DNA from: Kordiimonas lipolytica
GTDB lineage: Bacteria; Pseudomonadota; Alphaproteobacteria; Sphingomonadales; Kordiimonadaceae
Assembly: GCF_001550065.1 (NCBI RefSeq)
Contig: NZ_LRUB01000017.1
Span: 372,001-436,000, forward strand
Direction of reading: 5' to 3'
DNA length: 64,000 nt
Shown: positions 7,099 through 14,832 of the stretch, one piece after another
Layout: the number at the start of each line of letters is the position of its first letter
Numbering within the stretch: position 1 is the stretch's first letter
Notes under the pieces: model-generated
The model's input: only the letters and a program-made list of their open reading frames with translations
Database searches by the model: none
Told to the model about the DNA's origin: nothing
Made by a program: the position numbers and the translations under genes

Positions 7099-7878
7099 TC
7101 ACGAGATGCGCTGAAATTCCGTGGCGGCCATCAAGTCGCCGATCAAGGTTGATTTCGAACCCTTCGCATTTACATGGAAAATGGCGCGAAAGTCGTCTGC
7201 TTTCTTTGCGATGTTGGGGTCCGTATTGTCTGGAAGGCCTACATCATTCGGAAGTAGCATCATCTGGCTGCTGCCGTAAGCATTGCAGGCAAAATAGGTT
7301 CCCCAGAAGCTGCTTTCTTTCTCCACCAGCTTGATGCCCAGGGCCTTCTCCAGGTCGTGGCGGGCGTCGCCAATTTCGGCCTGGCGTGTGCCAAATATCA
7401 TTTCCTGCTCATCCGCTTTTTTCCCCTCTTTGGGTTCAGATGACGGCGCCTGAATGGGGTGATCCACGGTCTTCTTCATCTTGAGGCGCAGGCCAAAAAT
7501 GGGGTCGAAGGGCGCGTGATCCTGCAGGAACAATTTCAGCGGCAGGTGGAAGCTGATAATGATAACCCCGAAGGGAAAGAAATACAGGCCCCTGGCCAGG
7601 GAGGCCCAGCTGACAGGGGCTGCGCCGCCTTTCGTGACACGGTAGCCCAACAGGCGGGCACCGATTGTGCTTCCATGCATCATCAGTGCCGGCAAGGCAA
7701 ACAGAAGGGCATTAAGCGCCACAATCATGGTGAAGTCAAAGCCGGTCAAGACATCGGGCTTGCGGTCAAAAACCAGTTTGAACAGGCCAAATACACCAAT
7801 GAACCCGATAACTGCATCAATCGCGAAGGCGGATACCTGCCCAAACCAAGGCGCTTCCCTCAAAACTGTCTTTTTCAC
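7099..7878 (-). CDS. RDD-family membrane protein with soluble C-terminal region
   Basis: 259 residues from a GTG at 7878 with AGGGG 5 bases upstream; a GTG at 7884 is the alternative. The RDD domain covers about 1-125: three hydrophobic segments, the Asp in AFAIDAVIGF, and the signature TIGARLLGYRVT (about 71-82). The rest is a soluble tail. RDD proteins are small integral membrane proteins, some of them Na+/H+ antiporter-like, most of unknown role. The charged tail of about 110 residues contains a Cys and no recognised domain. Confidence 0.75.
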   Translation of the reverse strand: MKKTVLREAPWFGQVSAFAIDAVIGFIGVFGLFKLVFDRKPDVLTGFDFTMIVALNALLFALPALMMHGSTIGARLLGYRVTKGGAAPVSWASLARGLYFFPFGVIIISFHLPLKLFLQDHAPFDPIFGLRLKMKKTVDHPIQAPSSEPKEGKKADEQEMIFGTRQAEIGDARHDLEKALGIKLVEKESSFWGTYFACNAYGSSQMMLLPNDVGLPDNTDPNIAKKADDFRAIFHVNAKGSKSTLIGDLMAATEFQRIS

Positions 7879-8059
7879 CGCCACCCCTACAGTCTACATC
7901 TTTACCTGCATTCTTTAGCGCAGGCTTGTATTTATCCCTCTACAGCATAATGAGTGTTTTGTTAACACGAATTGACATCCTGTATCGCTTTGATTTCATG
8001 ATCGCAAAAGCGTGGGCGTGATAGTAACGTGCGGTGATATACGGGAGAGGGAAACTGGA

Positions 8060-8866
8060 ATGACAGGACATAGTGGTAAGGCCAATGCAGAAGGCATGGT
8101 TTCACTGATACTGCGCGACGCCGGGCGACTGTTTGCTCGTGTGTGGAGTCGGGCTGTCATCGTCTGTTTTGTGATGGTCTTCTCCCTTTTGGCCATCGGC
8201 GGCGTGCTTCAATTGTTTGGCGTTCCGATTTTTGAGGTTCAGCCCGAACCCGGCTGGCGGTTTGATATCTTTCTTTTCAATTGGTTGGGGTGGCTGCTCA
8301 ACTATCTCGCATATATGGTTCTAGTGGGAAAAATGCTGGCCGGGAATAGCCGGGCCGGGAAGATACCTAATGGCCTGATGGTGCGCGCCGGGGTGCCGGT
8401 GTTTATGCTGATGGCAATGCCAAGTGCGTTCGTATCCACCTGGATGCCTGACGGGGATTTGACGCGCGAATATATCATTATGATGGTGCCTCAAAGCCTC
8501 TTTGACGTGTCGCTTTCTGTCATTGCACTTTTTTGGTTTTTAAGGCGCCTGGCGCGCCGGGCAGATGGGTTGGCCAGTCCAGATTGGCGCGAAATGCCCA
8601 CCAGAGTTTCACTCACGCTGGTGATCTTGCTCGCGGGTTTTCTGATCGGGTCTGAACTGTTGTACACAGCACTTGGAAGCATCGAGTGGCAGGTCATGAC
8701 AGGTAGCGACGACCTTTCTGCCATCATGGGGCTCGTGGCCTTGATCGGGGCGATTGTAGCGCTTTACCTGAATGTGATTGTTACCCCCAGCTTGATTGCG
8801 GCTTGGTACCGCAACCTGCCGTCTGTGAAGGCAAGCAGCAGCGGGATCAAGGAAATATTCGCATAG
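8060..8866 (+). CDS. Hypothetical multi-pass inner membrane protein
   Basis: 268 residues from the ATG at 8060, chosen because GGGAGAGGGA lies just upstream; an upstream in-frame ATG at 8012 lacks such a site. I count about six hydrophobic segments (near 30-50, 75-95, 110-130, 145-165, 190-210, 225-250). A cytoplasmic loop RRLARRADG follows the fourth, and the C-terminus is serine-rich. The overall outline resembles bacterial membrane proteins of unknown function in the YciC/DUF-type group, but I cannot name the family. It stands alone. Confidence 0.65.
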   Translation: MTGHSGKANAEGMVSLILRDAGRLFARVWSRAVIVCFVMVFSLLAIGGVLQLFGVPIFEVQPEPGWRFDIFLFNWLGWLLNYLAYMVLVGKMLAGNSRAGKIPNGLMVRAGVPVFMLMAMPSAFVSTWMPDGDLTREYIIMMVPQSLFDVSLSVIALFWFLRRLARRADGLASPDWREMPTRVSLTLVILLAGFLIGSELLYTALGSIEWQVMTGSDDLSAIMGLVALIGAIVALYLNVIVTPSLIAAWYRNLPSVKASSSGIKEIFA

Positions 8867-8920
8867 GCGGCTTACAGCTGCTCTTGTGCTGAAGCGCAGG
8901 ACCGGTTCCGGAGAAACCCA

Positions 8921-9727
8921 TTAATGCCCCAGCGTCTTGCGCTCCAGCGGGCCCAGATAATAGGTCGGGTCAATGCCTCGGGCTGAAAGGAAAGCGGCCA
9001 GTTCGCCACTGTCTCTCAGTGTTTTGATGCGGGCATTGATGCGGGCAATCATGTCCTCGTTTTCCACTGTGCGGTGGCAAACAATGGCAATGTTGTCGTC
9101 ATTGATAGTGAAAGACGGATTGTAGGGTGGCATCGGCTTGCCAAGTTCGCGGAAGACAAAAAGCACATCCGGCATATAGGCGATCATCAACTCAACTCTG
9201 CCGCTGATCAGAAGCTCGGCTTTGCCTTTCTCGTCATTGACCGGAATGAAGGATGCGCCAAAACCGTCCAGCAGGCGTGGGACTTCCGCCCCCATTGGGT
9301 AGGCGATCACCCTGTCTGTCACATCTGCTTTTTGAGAAACCGCTGGCGTGTCATACCGGGAAAAAATATGGGCCACGCTGCGGAGCATGAAATAACTTTC
9401 CACGAGTCCGGACGTATCATCGACGATTCCGGTGGCGGCCATATAGTTCAATGTGCTGGGATAGTGGCAACCCGTTTTGTCCTGGGCAAATATCCGGTTC
9501 GCGCGGCGGTAAGGCACGATGTCGTAGCGCGGGGTGCGGGCAATTTCATCCAGAACCAGGTGCGCCAGATCATTATAGAAACCTGTACCATCTTCAGCGA
9601 GCGTCATGCCCCAGGCAGTGGCATAGATTTTCCCTGCCTTTTTTTGGGCGTCATCGGCCTGCTGTGCCGATACGTCTACCGTTAGGGTAAGGAAAAGGAA
9701 TGCTGAGATAAGTCTCGTTACAATCAT
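8921..9727 (-). CDS. Orphan periplasmic solute-binding-like protein, paralogue 3
   Basis: 268 residues from the ATG at 9727, which begins a signal peptide (MIVTRLISAFLFLTLTVDVSA-Q). A longer frame reaches 9826 but has no ribosome binding site and would overlap the neighbour. Family motifs: WGMTLAEDGTGFYND, VPYRRANRIF, CHYPST, IAYPMGAEVPRLL, DEKGKAELLISGR, MPDVLFVFRELGKPMPPYNP and VCHRT. It lies 61 bases downstream of paralogue 4 on the same strand, so the two may share a transcript. Both Cys residues of the family are present. No transporter subunits nearby; ligand unknown. Confidence 0.85.
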   Translation of the reverse strand: MIVTRLISAFLFLTLTVDVSAQQADDAQKKAGKIYATAWGMTLAEDGTGFYNDLAHLVLDEIARTPRYDIVPYRRANRIFAQDKTGCHYPSTLNYMAATGIVDDTSGLVESYFMLRSVAHIFSRYDTPAVSQKADVTDRVIAYPMGAEVPRLLDGFGASFIPVNDEKGKAELLISGRVELMIAYMPDVLFVFRELGKPMPPYNPSFTINDDNIAIVCHRTVENEDMIARINARIKTLRDSGELAAFLSARGIDPTYYLGPLERKTLGH

Positions 9728-9788
9728 AAACGGTCCAGTTGCGACCCCAATATTCATGATAGGCCAACAGGGCTTGGCAGGCAATGGT

Positions 9789-10640
9789 TTAAGGTTTTGG
9801 CTGCGGCAGGTAGCTTGCTGCATCAAGGCGGTTTTCCAGCATCAGGGCGTGTGCCTTGCCGCCCTCAAGGACAGCCATGGCGTGGGTGTTAAAGGCTGCC
9901 AAAAAGGCCCTGTTTTTGGGTGTGTCGTGGCAGGTGACGCGTGCCAGCGTATTGTTCAGCTCATACTCCGGGTTGAACGGGGGCAGGGGTTTCTGCATGG
10001 CCTCAAACACAAACTTGGCATCGGGCATTGCAGCTGTCATCAGGTCAACCCTGCCTGACAACAGCATCCTCGCTTTGTCACTTTCGTTGGCGACCGCGAT
10101 GAAGTCCGCATTGGCGCCGCGAAGGAAAAAGGGCACCCGTGATCCCATGGCATAGGCGACGGATCGGTGATCGACGTCGTGAGCACTGGCCGGTGGGGCG
10201 GTTCCTGGCGGGGAGAAAACATAGACCTTTACGTTGAGTATTCCTCTGGTATCGATCAAGCCATCGGCGGAAGAAATTTCACCACCATCCATCAGGAGGT
10301 CGATGTTGCTGGGATAGAGGCAACTTTCAGTGTTCCGGTAAAACAAGGCCTTGGCACGCCTGTAGGGCAGGATGTCATACTGTACCGGTGTTTCCAAACC
10401 GTCCAGGAACAGCCTGATCAGCTCGTTGTAAAAACCCGACCCATCCTCCGACAGCGTCATTCCCCAGGCGGTCCCATAAATCTGAACACCGCCTTCCGCA
10501 ACCTCAAAGGGCAGGGGCTTTATGTTCTGAGGCTGTTTGGTCGGGGCGATGATATTTCCGGATTGTCCCTTCAAGAATAGCATGACAGCGGCAGCACCCA
10601 GAAGGATGGCTATGGTCCATGTCAGTGATGTCTTTTTCAT
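9789..10640 (-). CDS. Orphan periplasmic solute-binding-like protein, paralogue 4 (membrane-anchored)
   Basis: 283 residues; GGAG lies 5 bases before the ATG. The N-terminus (KKTSLTWTIAILLGAAAVMLFLK) lacks an obvious cleavage site, and a linker to about residue 50 follows, so the protein is probably anchored in the inner membrane and faces the periplasm. Family motifs: WGMTLSEDGSGFYNE, LPYRRAKALF, CLYPSN, AYAMGSRVPFFL, SDKARMLLSGR, MPDAKFVFEAMQKPLPPFNP and TCHDT. The anchor distinguishes it from the three signal-peptide paralogues. It is the first gene of a likely pair with paralogue 3. Confidence 0.85.
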   Translation of the reverse strand: MKKTSLTWTIAILLGAAAVMLFLKGQSGNIIAPTKQPQNIKPLPFEVAEGGVQIYGTAWGMTLSEDGSGFYNELIRLFLDGLETPVQYDILPYRRAKALFYRNTESCLYPSNIDLLMDGGEISSADGLIDTRGILNVKVYVFSPPGTAPPASAHDVDHRSVAYAMGSRVPFFLRGANADFIAVANESDKARMLLSGRVDLMTAAMPDAKFVFEAMQKPLPPFNPEYELNNTLARVTCHDTPKNRAFLAAFNTHAMAVLEGGKAHALMLENRLDAASYLPQPKP

Positions 10641-10949
10641 AGGAGCTCCGGTGCAACTGAAGCGTCAGTATATCAGAGGACAGCGTTCAGGGGGAAGCGC
10701 TAGTGTCCTTCGGGCAGGTGAGATACAGGGCGGAGTTATGGCCGTAGCCTTAATAGAGATGGGTAAGGCAGACTTGGGTTGGATTGCCAACTATTTGCCT
10801 CCGAATAGGCACAGGTTAGCGCAAGTGCCATTGACCGACGTTCAGCCCTTCTTCTATGTGGATGTATATTAGAATTGGCACAATTGCCCAATCGGCCCAG
10901 ATAATTATGTCCAGATAACTTTAATGGCATTTTGAGAAGGAAGCGCTGG
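10641..10949. other. Divergent intergenic region
   Basis: About 310 bases between solute-binding paralogue 4 and the cytochrome-rhodanese gene. I see no gene. Possible signals are TTGACC near 10837 with CTATGT 17 bases later, and a dyad ATTGG-N9-CCAAT (10874-10892). Neither can be assigned to a regulator. Confidence 0.35.
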
Positions 10950-12059
10950 ATGGCGTCTATTGCACGAATGATGGTAGTGAAATCTTTGGGGCTTGCCCTG
11001 TTGCTGTCCTTTTGGGACCCGTCATCTTACGCACAGGACCATGAAACGATCCCACCTCCGCGTAAGCTGACAACAGAGCTGAGCGAGCGGGCCGCTGCTA
11101 ATTATCAACGATACTGCGCCCTTTGCCACGGGGCGAACCGCGAAGGCTATGCCAACGACCATGCGCCCTCCCTAAGAAGTGAAAGCCTGTTCCAGTCAGG
11201 CGTGCCGCACGCGGTCCTTAGGCCGCTTTCATATGGGCGCGAAGGCACCGCCATGGGCGGTTACCTTGATGAGGTTGGCGGTCCGCTGACGCTGGATGAA
11301 ACATGGGATCTGACATATTGGCTTTTTTGGGAATCCGGCGTCGACCGCGTGAAGCTTTCAACCAACCCTGTGCACGGCGACATCCGGCGCGGCAAAGTGG
11401 TGTATCAAGAAAACTGTGCCAGCTGCCACGGTGTGAACGGCGAGGGCGTGAATGCCCCGGCGCTTGGGAACCAGTCTGCGCTGGCGCACAATACAGACGA
11501 GTTTATCCGATATGCCATCCGCTATGGCCGCAATGGCACCCCAATGCCTGCCTGGGGTGAAACCCTGTCCGACGCGGATATTGATAATGTCACCGCCTTT
11601 CTGCGCAGTCGTGCCAGCGGTTGGAGCATGCAGAAACCTGTGCTCAAGGCGATGCCCGCGCCAGATGAATATGTCATCAACCCGGATGGTGAAGACCCGG
11701 ATTTTGACCTGACAGAGGGGCGGTATGTTTCCGCCACAGACCTGCTTGCAGCAATGCAGGGCAAGAAGCGCATGGTGCTTTTGGATACACGGGTTACGTC
11801 CGTGTGGCAGCGAGTGCATCTGGAAGGCTCCATCCCCATCCCCTATTATACCAACTTCGATGAGCTGGCCGACCAACTGCCGAAAGACGTGCAGATTGTG
11901 GCTTATTGTTCCTGCCCGCGGGCTGCCGCCGACCATGTGGTCAACAAGCTTAGGCGCCGTGGGTATGAAAACACAGCTGTGCTCTATGAGGGCATTTTCG
12001 GATGGATGAATATGGGCTATCCGGTGATGCGCGGAGATTTTGAAGTCGCGGCGGACTAG
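10950..12059 (+). CDS. Exported dihaem cytochrome c fused to a rhodanese domain
   Basis: 369 residues from the ATG at 10950 (AAGGA 8 bases upstream; a TTG at 10932 is less likely). Signal peptide about 1-29. Domain 1 carries the haem c motif C56-A-L-C59-H60 with a candidate Met ligand at 102 (GTAMGG). Domain 2 carries C156-A-S-C159-H160 with Met199 (GTPMPAW). Residues 255-362 form a rhodanese-like domain: VLLDTR, then VAYCSCPRAAAD with Cys320/Cys322 as possible active-site residues, then a GYENTAVLYEG-x-x-x-W segment. Periplasmic electron transfer coupled to sulfur-compound handling is the natural inference; the partner oxidase or donor is not in the window. Confidence 0.88.
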   Translation: MASIARMMVVKSLGLALLLSFWDPSSYAQDHETIPPPRKLTTELSERAAANYQRYCALCHGANREGYANDHAPSLRSESLFQSGVPHAVLRPLSYGREGTAMGGYLDEVGGPLTLDETWDLTYWLFWESGVDRVKLSTNPVHGDIRRGKVVYQENCASCHGVNGEGVNAPALGNQSALAHNTDEFIRYAIRYGRNGTPMPAWGETLSDADIDNVTAFLRSRASGWSMQKPVLKAMPAPDEYVINPDGEDPDFDLTEGRYVSATDLLAAMQGKKRMVLLDTRVTSVWQRVHLEGSIPIPYYTNFDELADQLPKDVQIVAYCSCPRAAADHVVNKLRRRGYENTAVLYEGIFGWMNMGYPVMRGDFEVAAD

Positions 12060-12148
12060 GGGCGGCACGGCGATTGCGTTAGCAACCAAGATCCTGTCTA
12101 CCCGTACATTCCCTCAGGGGAGCTGAGTATTATTGGCATATTTGACCC

Positions 12149-12170
12149 GAAAGTGACATTTTGGACACTT
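12149..12170. promoter_or_regulatory. Candidate operator of the GlxA-type regulator (copy 1)
   Basis: A 22-bp element, GAAAGTGACATTT then TGGACACTT, 63 bases before the hydroxylase start. It matches the element at 14078-14099 at 18 of 22 positions. AAGTG...CACTT within it is an inverted repeat. Confidence 0.6.
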
Positions 12171-12233
12171 CGCGGTTGAAGGTCTTTCCGGCATTGTCCC
12201 GCTGTTTCTAGTAAAGACAGCGAAAGGACAAAT

Positions 12234-13013
12234 ATGTTGGAACTAATAATTTTGGGCACCTTTGCCCTCCTGGCGGTGGTCGAGATGGTTCGGCCCCGTC
12301 AACACTATGCGGCGTCGCCTTTTTGGCGTACTCGTGGCGCCATCGGGTTCATACTGTATCTGGCCGTCGGTACATTTGCCCCTTTTCTTTGGGATGATGT
12401 GCTGGCAAGTCACCGGCTCTTCGACCTGACAACTCTGCCGGTCTGGCAGCAGGCGTTAATCGGTTTTCTGGTTGCGGAACTGGTTGGATACAGCTGGCAC
12501 CGCAGCATGCACACCTCCAATTTCCTGTGGCGCGCTTTCCACCAGATGCACCATTCAGCAGAGCGGTTTGATATCTGGGGTGCCTTCTATTTCAGCCCGC
12601 AGGACATGGTGGGTTTCACATTCTTTGGCAGCCTGGCGCTGGTCGGCATTGTGGGTATCGGCGGTGAGGCAGGACTGGTCGTGAACCTCACGCTCCTGTT
12701 CCTGACAGCGTGGCAGCACATGAATATCAAGACGCCTCACTGGATGGGATATATCATCGTGCGGCCGGAATCTCATTCAGTGCATCATGCGCGTGGCGTG
12801 CACAAATATAATTATTGCGACGTGCCGCTGATCGACATGCTGTTCGGCACCTTCCGGAACCCGAAAGAGATCATTCCTGAGGCGGGTTTCTATGACGGCG
12901 CGTCGCTTGAGGTCCCGAAGATGATCGCGGGCTTCGATGTGTTATCCAGCTACGCGGGGCCGAGCCCGGCGAATACAGCACGCGCAAGCGAAGCGACAGC
13001 GGGGCGGGCCTAG
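12234..13013 (+). CDS. Sterol desaturase / fatty acid hydroxylase family membrane protein
   Basis: 259 residues with about four to five membrane segments and the three histidine clusters of the diiron membrane hydroxylases: H89-R-S-M-H93, H103-Q-M-H106-H107 and H181-S-V-H184-H185, followed by HKYNY. Enzymes of this superfamily hydroxylate or desaturate sterols, fatty acids, carotenoids or alkylglycerol-type lipids using O2 in the membrane. It is short, as expected for the bacterial DUF-type group. The stop overlaps that of the convergent GlxA-type regulator by 4 bases. Both genes carry the same 22-bp element in their promoters, so they are probably co-regulated. Substrate unknown. Confidence 0.85.
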   Translation: MLELIILGTFALLAVVEMVRPRQHYAASPFWRTRGAIGFILYLAVGTFAPFLWDDVLASHRLFDLTTLPVWQQALIGFLVAELVGYSWHRSMHTSNFLWRAFHQMHHSAERFDIWGAFYFSPQDMVGFTFFGSLALVGIVGIGGEAGLVVNLTLLFLTAWQHMNIKTPHWMGYIIVRPESHSVHHARGVHKYNYCDVPLIDMLFGTFRNPKEIIPEAGFYDGASLEVPKMIAGFDVLSSYAGPSPANTARASEATAGRA

Positions 13014-14047
13014 GCCAACTGGGCCATAGGTTTCCCCAGATTACGGATGGCTTGGTATTTTTGCCGGTATTTTGCGGGTGAAACCCCGGCCATCCGTTTG
13101 AAAAGACGGCGGAAAAAAGCCGAATCCTCATACCCGACAGCCGCGCTGATCTCCTCCACGCTCTGAAGCGTGGTTTCCAACAGTTGCTTGGCTTCCTCTA
13201 CTCTTACGGTCTGAACATAGGCCACAGGCTTCATGCCAGTGGCGCTGGTGAAGCGGCGTTTGAAAGTGCGTTCGGCCAAACCGGACTTTTCAATCATTCG
13301 GGTCACTGGTTGTGGTGCATGGTAATTGTCTGCAATCCAGGACTGGCATTCACTGATGACGGCATCATCATGCTCCCTTTTGGGTGCTGGCCCGGTGAAA
13401 GGCAATTGGCCGTCGGCCCTGTCGCCAAGCAGGTAGATTTTCGCTGTTTGGGATGCTGCTTCATAGCCGAAGAAGCGCTTGATCAGATAGAGGCACAGTT
13501 CCATCCAGGACGAGGAACCACCTGTTGTTATAATGCTCTCGTCGTCCATCGCGCAGGAGAAGATAAGGTCAGGCTTCAGCTTGACGTTTGGGTATGCTGT
13601 TTCGAACAGTGCTGCCCCGGCCCAGTGGGTTGTGGCCACACGGCCATCCAGAAGCCCTGCTTCCGCGAGAAGCGCCGCGCCAGTGCACACCGAACAGATG
13701 TTGGCGCCCCGGGCGTGTTGTTCGCCAATCCAGCGTGCGCTTGCTTGCCAGTGCTCGGTATCGCGGAAGTCATCGCCAAGCAGGAAGTCAGGCGCAATGA
13801 TCACGCTGCCCGGGGGCAGGTCTTCCAGGCCTGCTTCCGGCATGATCGGTATTTTTCCAACACAGGTAAAAACGCCCTTGATAGGCGAGGCGATGCGGAC
13901 ATCGAAGCCGTCAATATGGGTATCCTCTCCTGTCAGGGCTGTCCACATGCTGCCTACGGAATCCAGAATTTCATACAGACAGTAGAGCACCGAGCCCGTG
14001 GTTTCGGGTAGCGCAACGATATCTATCCGCGGTTTCACAATAGTCAT
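13010..14047 (-). CDS. GlxA-type AraC family regulator with DJ-1/PfpI domain
   Basis: 345 residues with a good ribosome binding site (AGGAAG). Residues 5-195 form a DJ-1/PfpI-like amidase fold: IDIVALPETTGSVLY at the start, IIAPDFLLGDD, and the nucleophile-elbow region ICSVCTGAALLAEAGLLDGR with ATTHW. Residues 235-335 hold two AraC helix-turn-helix motifs (VTRMIEKSGLAERTFKRRF and VEEISAAVGYEDSAFFRRLF, ending SPAKYRQ). GlxA regulators often bind small ligands in the PfpI domain. A 22-bp element in its promoter is repeated before the hydroxylase gene, suggesting autoregulation and control of that gene. Confidence 0.9.
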   Translation of the reverse strand: MTIVKPRIDIVALPETTGSVLYCLYEILDSVGSMWTALTGEDTHIDGFDVRIASPIKGVFTCVGKIPIMPEAGLEDLPPGSVIIAPDFLLGDDFRDTEHWQASARWIGEQHARGANICSVCTGAALLAEAGLLDGRVATTHWAGAALFETAYPNVKLKPDLIFSCAMDDESIITTGGSSSWMELCLYLIKRFFGYEAASQTAKIYLLGDRADGQLPFTGPAPKREHDDAVISECQSWIADNYHAPQPVTRMIEKSGLAERTFKRRFTSATGMKPVAYVQTVRVEEAKQLLETTLQSVEEISAAVGYEDSAFFRRLFKRMAGVSPAKYRQKYQAIRNLGKPMAQLA

Positions 14048-14077
14048 CTTTTCTTCCTACGTGGCATAAAGGGACCG

Positions 14078-14099
14078 AAAATGTCATTTGAGACACTTA
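14078..14099. promoter_or_regulatory. Candidate operator of the GlxA-type regulator (copy 2)
   Basis: GAAAATGTCATTT then GAGACACTT, 31 bases upstream of the regulator's own start; 18 of 22 positions match the copy at 12149-12170. Contains TGTC-N6-GACA. Confidence 0.6.
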
Positions 14100-14139
14100 A
14101 TTGATTGGCGGCGATTTGGCAAGGTGTCAGGTATTGAGC

Positions 14140-14176
14140 GACAAGCAGCCCGGCCAGGCATTGCGGGCCGCTTGTC
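14140..14176. other. Strong stem-loop in intergenic DNA
   Basis: GACAAGCAGCCCG pairs with CGGGCCGCTTGTC around an 11-base loop (13 positions, one mismatch). Only TTT follows, so it is a poor intrinsic terminator. It lies between the divergent regulators at 14047 and 14404. Possible roles are transcript insulation or the core of a small RNA. Confidence 0.5.
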
Positions 14177-14341
14177 TTTCATGCCTTGCAGCCTCGCAAG
14201 CAAGGACGGATCAGTTGGGGGATGTCTTCCTGACTGGTGTCGGGTGATGCTCCTCCCACACTAACCCCACAATCCACCCCGGCTGGTCCGTCCTTTTCAA
14301 GGTAGAGTGCACCAGCCCAAGGTTGGGGAAAACAATAGGGC

Positions 14342-14373
14342 TTGACCTTGTAGTAAGCTTTAAGGTGTATGAT
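14342..14373 (+). promoter_or_regulatory. MerR-type promoter with elongated spacer
   Basis: TTGACC (14342) and TATGAT (14368) are 20 bp apart, longer than the normal 17. The spacer holds the dyad ACCTT-N12-AAGGT (14345-14366). This is the classical target architecture of metal-responsive MerR activators, and it sits directly before the merR-like gene, so autoregulation is likely. Confidence 0.75.
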
Positions 14374-14403
14374 TGATGCCGACTCAAGAAAAAGGAGTGC
14401 GGC

Positions 14404-14823
14404 ATGGCAGGCATGACCATCGGGGAATTGGCTAAATCGACAGGCATCGGCGCAGAAACCATACGCTACTATGAACGCAGCGGTTTTTTACCGGCGCCGG
14501 ACCGGATGCCGTCAGGCTATCGGGTGTATGGTGGTGACGCTCAAAAACGTGTGCGCTTCATCAAGGAAGCGCAGGCGCTCGGCTTTACGCTGAATGAGAT
14601 CAAGGAGCTGTTTTCGCTTACTGACGACCCTGAAGCTGATTGCGCCAGTGTGAACGCCCGCGCCCGCGCCAAGCTTGAGGAGATCAATGAAAAGCTGAGG
14701 AAGCTGAAGCTGATGAAAAAGAGCCTGGAGCGGCTCTCTGACTATTGCCCGGCAGATGAGCATCCGCTTACGGAATGCAGCATCATCAACTATCTGTACG
14801 GCAAATCAGGCCTCGATGGCTAA
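14404..14823 (+). CDS. MerR family heavy-metal-responsive regulator
   Basis: 139 residues, AAGGAG 7 bases before the ATG. Winged helix-turn-helix at 1-70 (TIGELAKSTGIGAETIRYYE, then SGYRVY and LGFTLNEIKELFSL), followed by the dimerisation helix 80-112. Metal-ligand candidates Cys80, Cys115, His120 and Cys125 (DCAS; YCPADEHPLTECSII) follow the pattern of MerR/ZntR/CadR-type sensors of mercury, zinc, cadmium or lead. Its own promoter carries the typical 20-bp spacer. No metal efflux or reductase gene lies in the window, so its other targets are elsewhere or it is an orphan. The metal cannot be fixed by eye. Confidence 0.88.
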   Translation: MAGMTIGELAKSTGIGAETIRYYERSGFLPAPDRMPSGYRVYGGDAQKRVRFIKEAQALGFTLNEIKELFSLTDDPEADCASVNARARAKLEEINEKLRKLKLMKKSLERLSDYCPADEHPLTECSIINYLYGKSGLDG

Positions 14824-14832
14824 ATCGCGTCG

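Noticed and set aside
9727..9826. Apparent overlap of solute-binding paralogues 3 and 4, suggesting a fusion
   Set aside because: The extended N-terminus lacks a ribosome site; the signal peptide at 9727 is the better start and leaves a 61-base gap.
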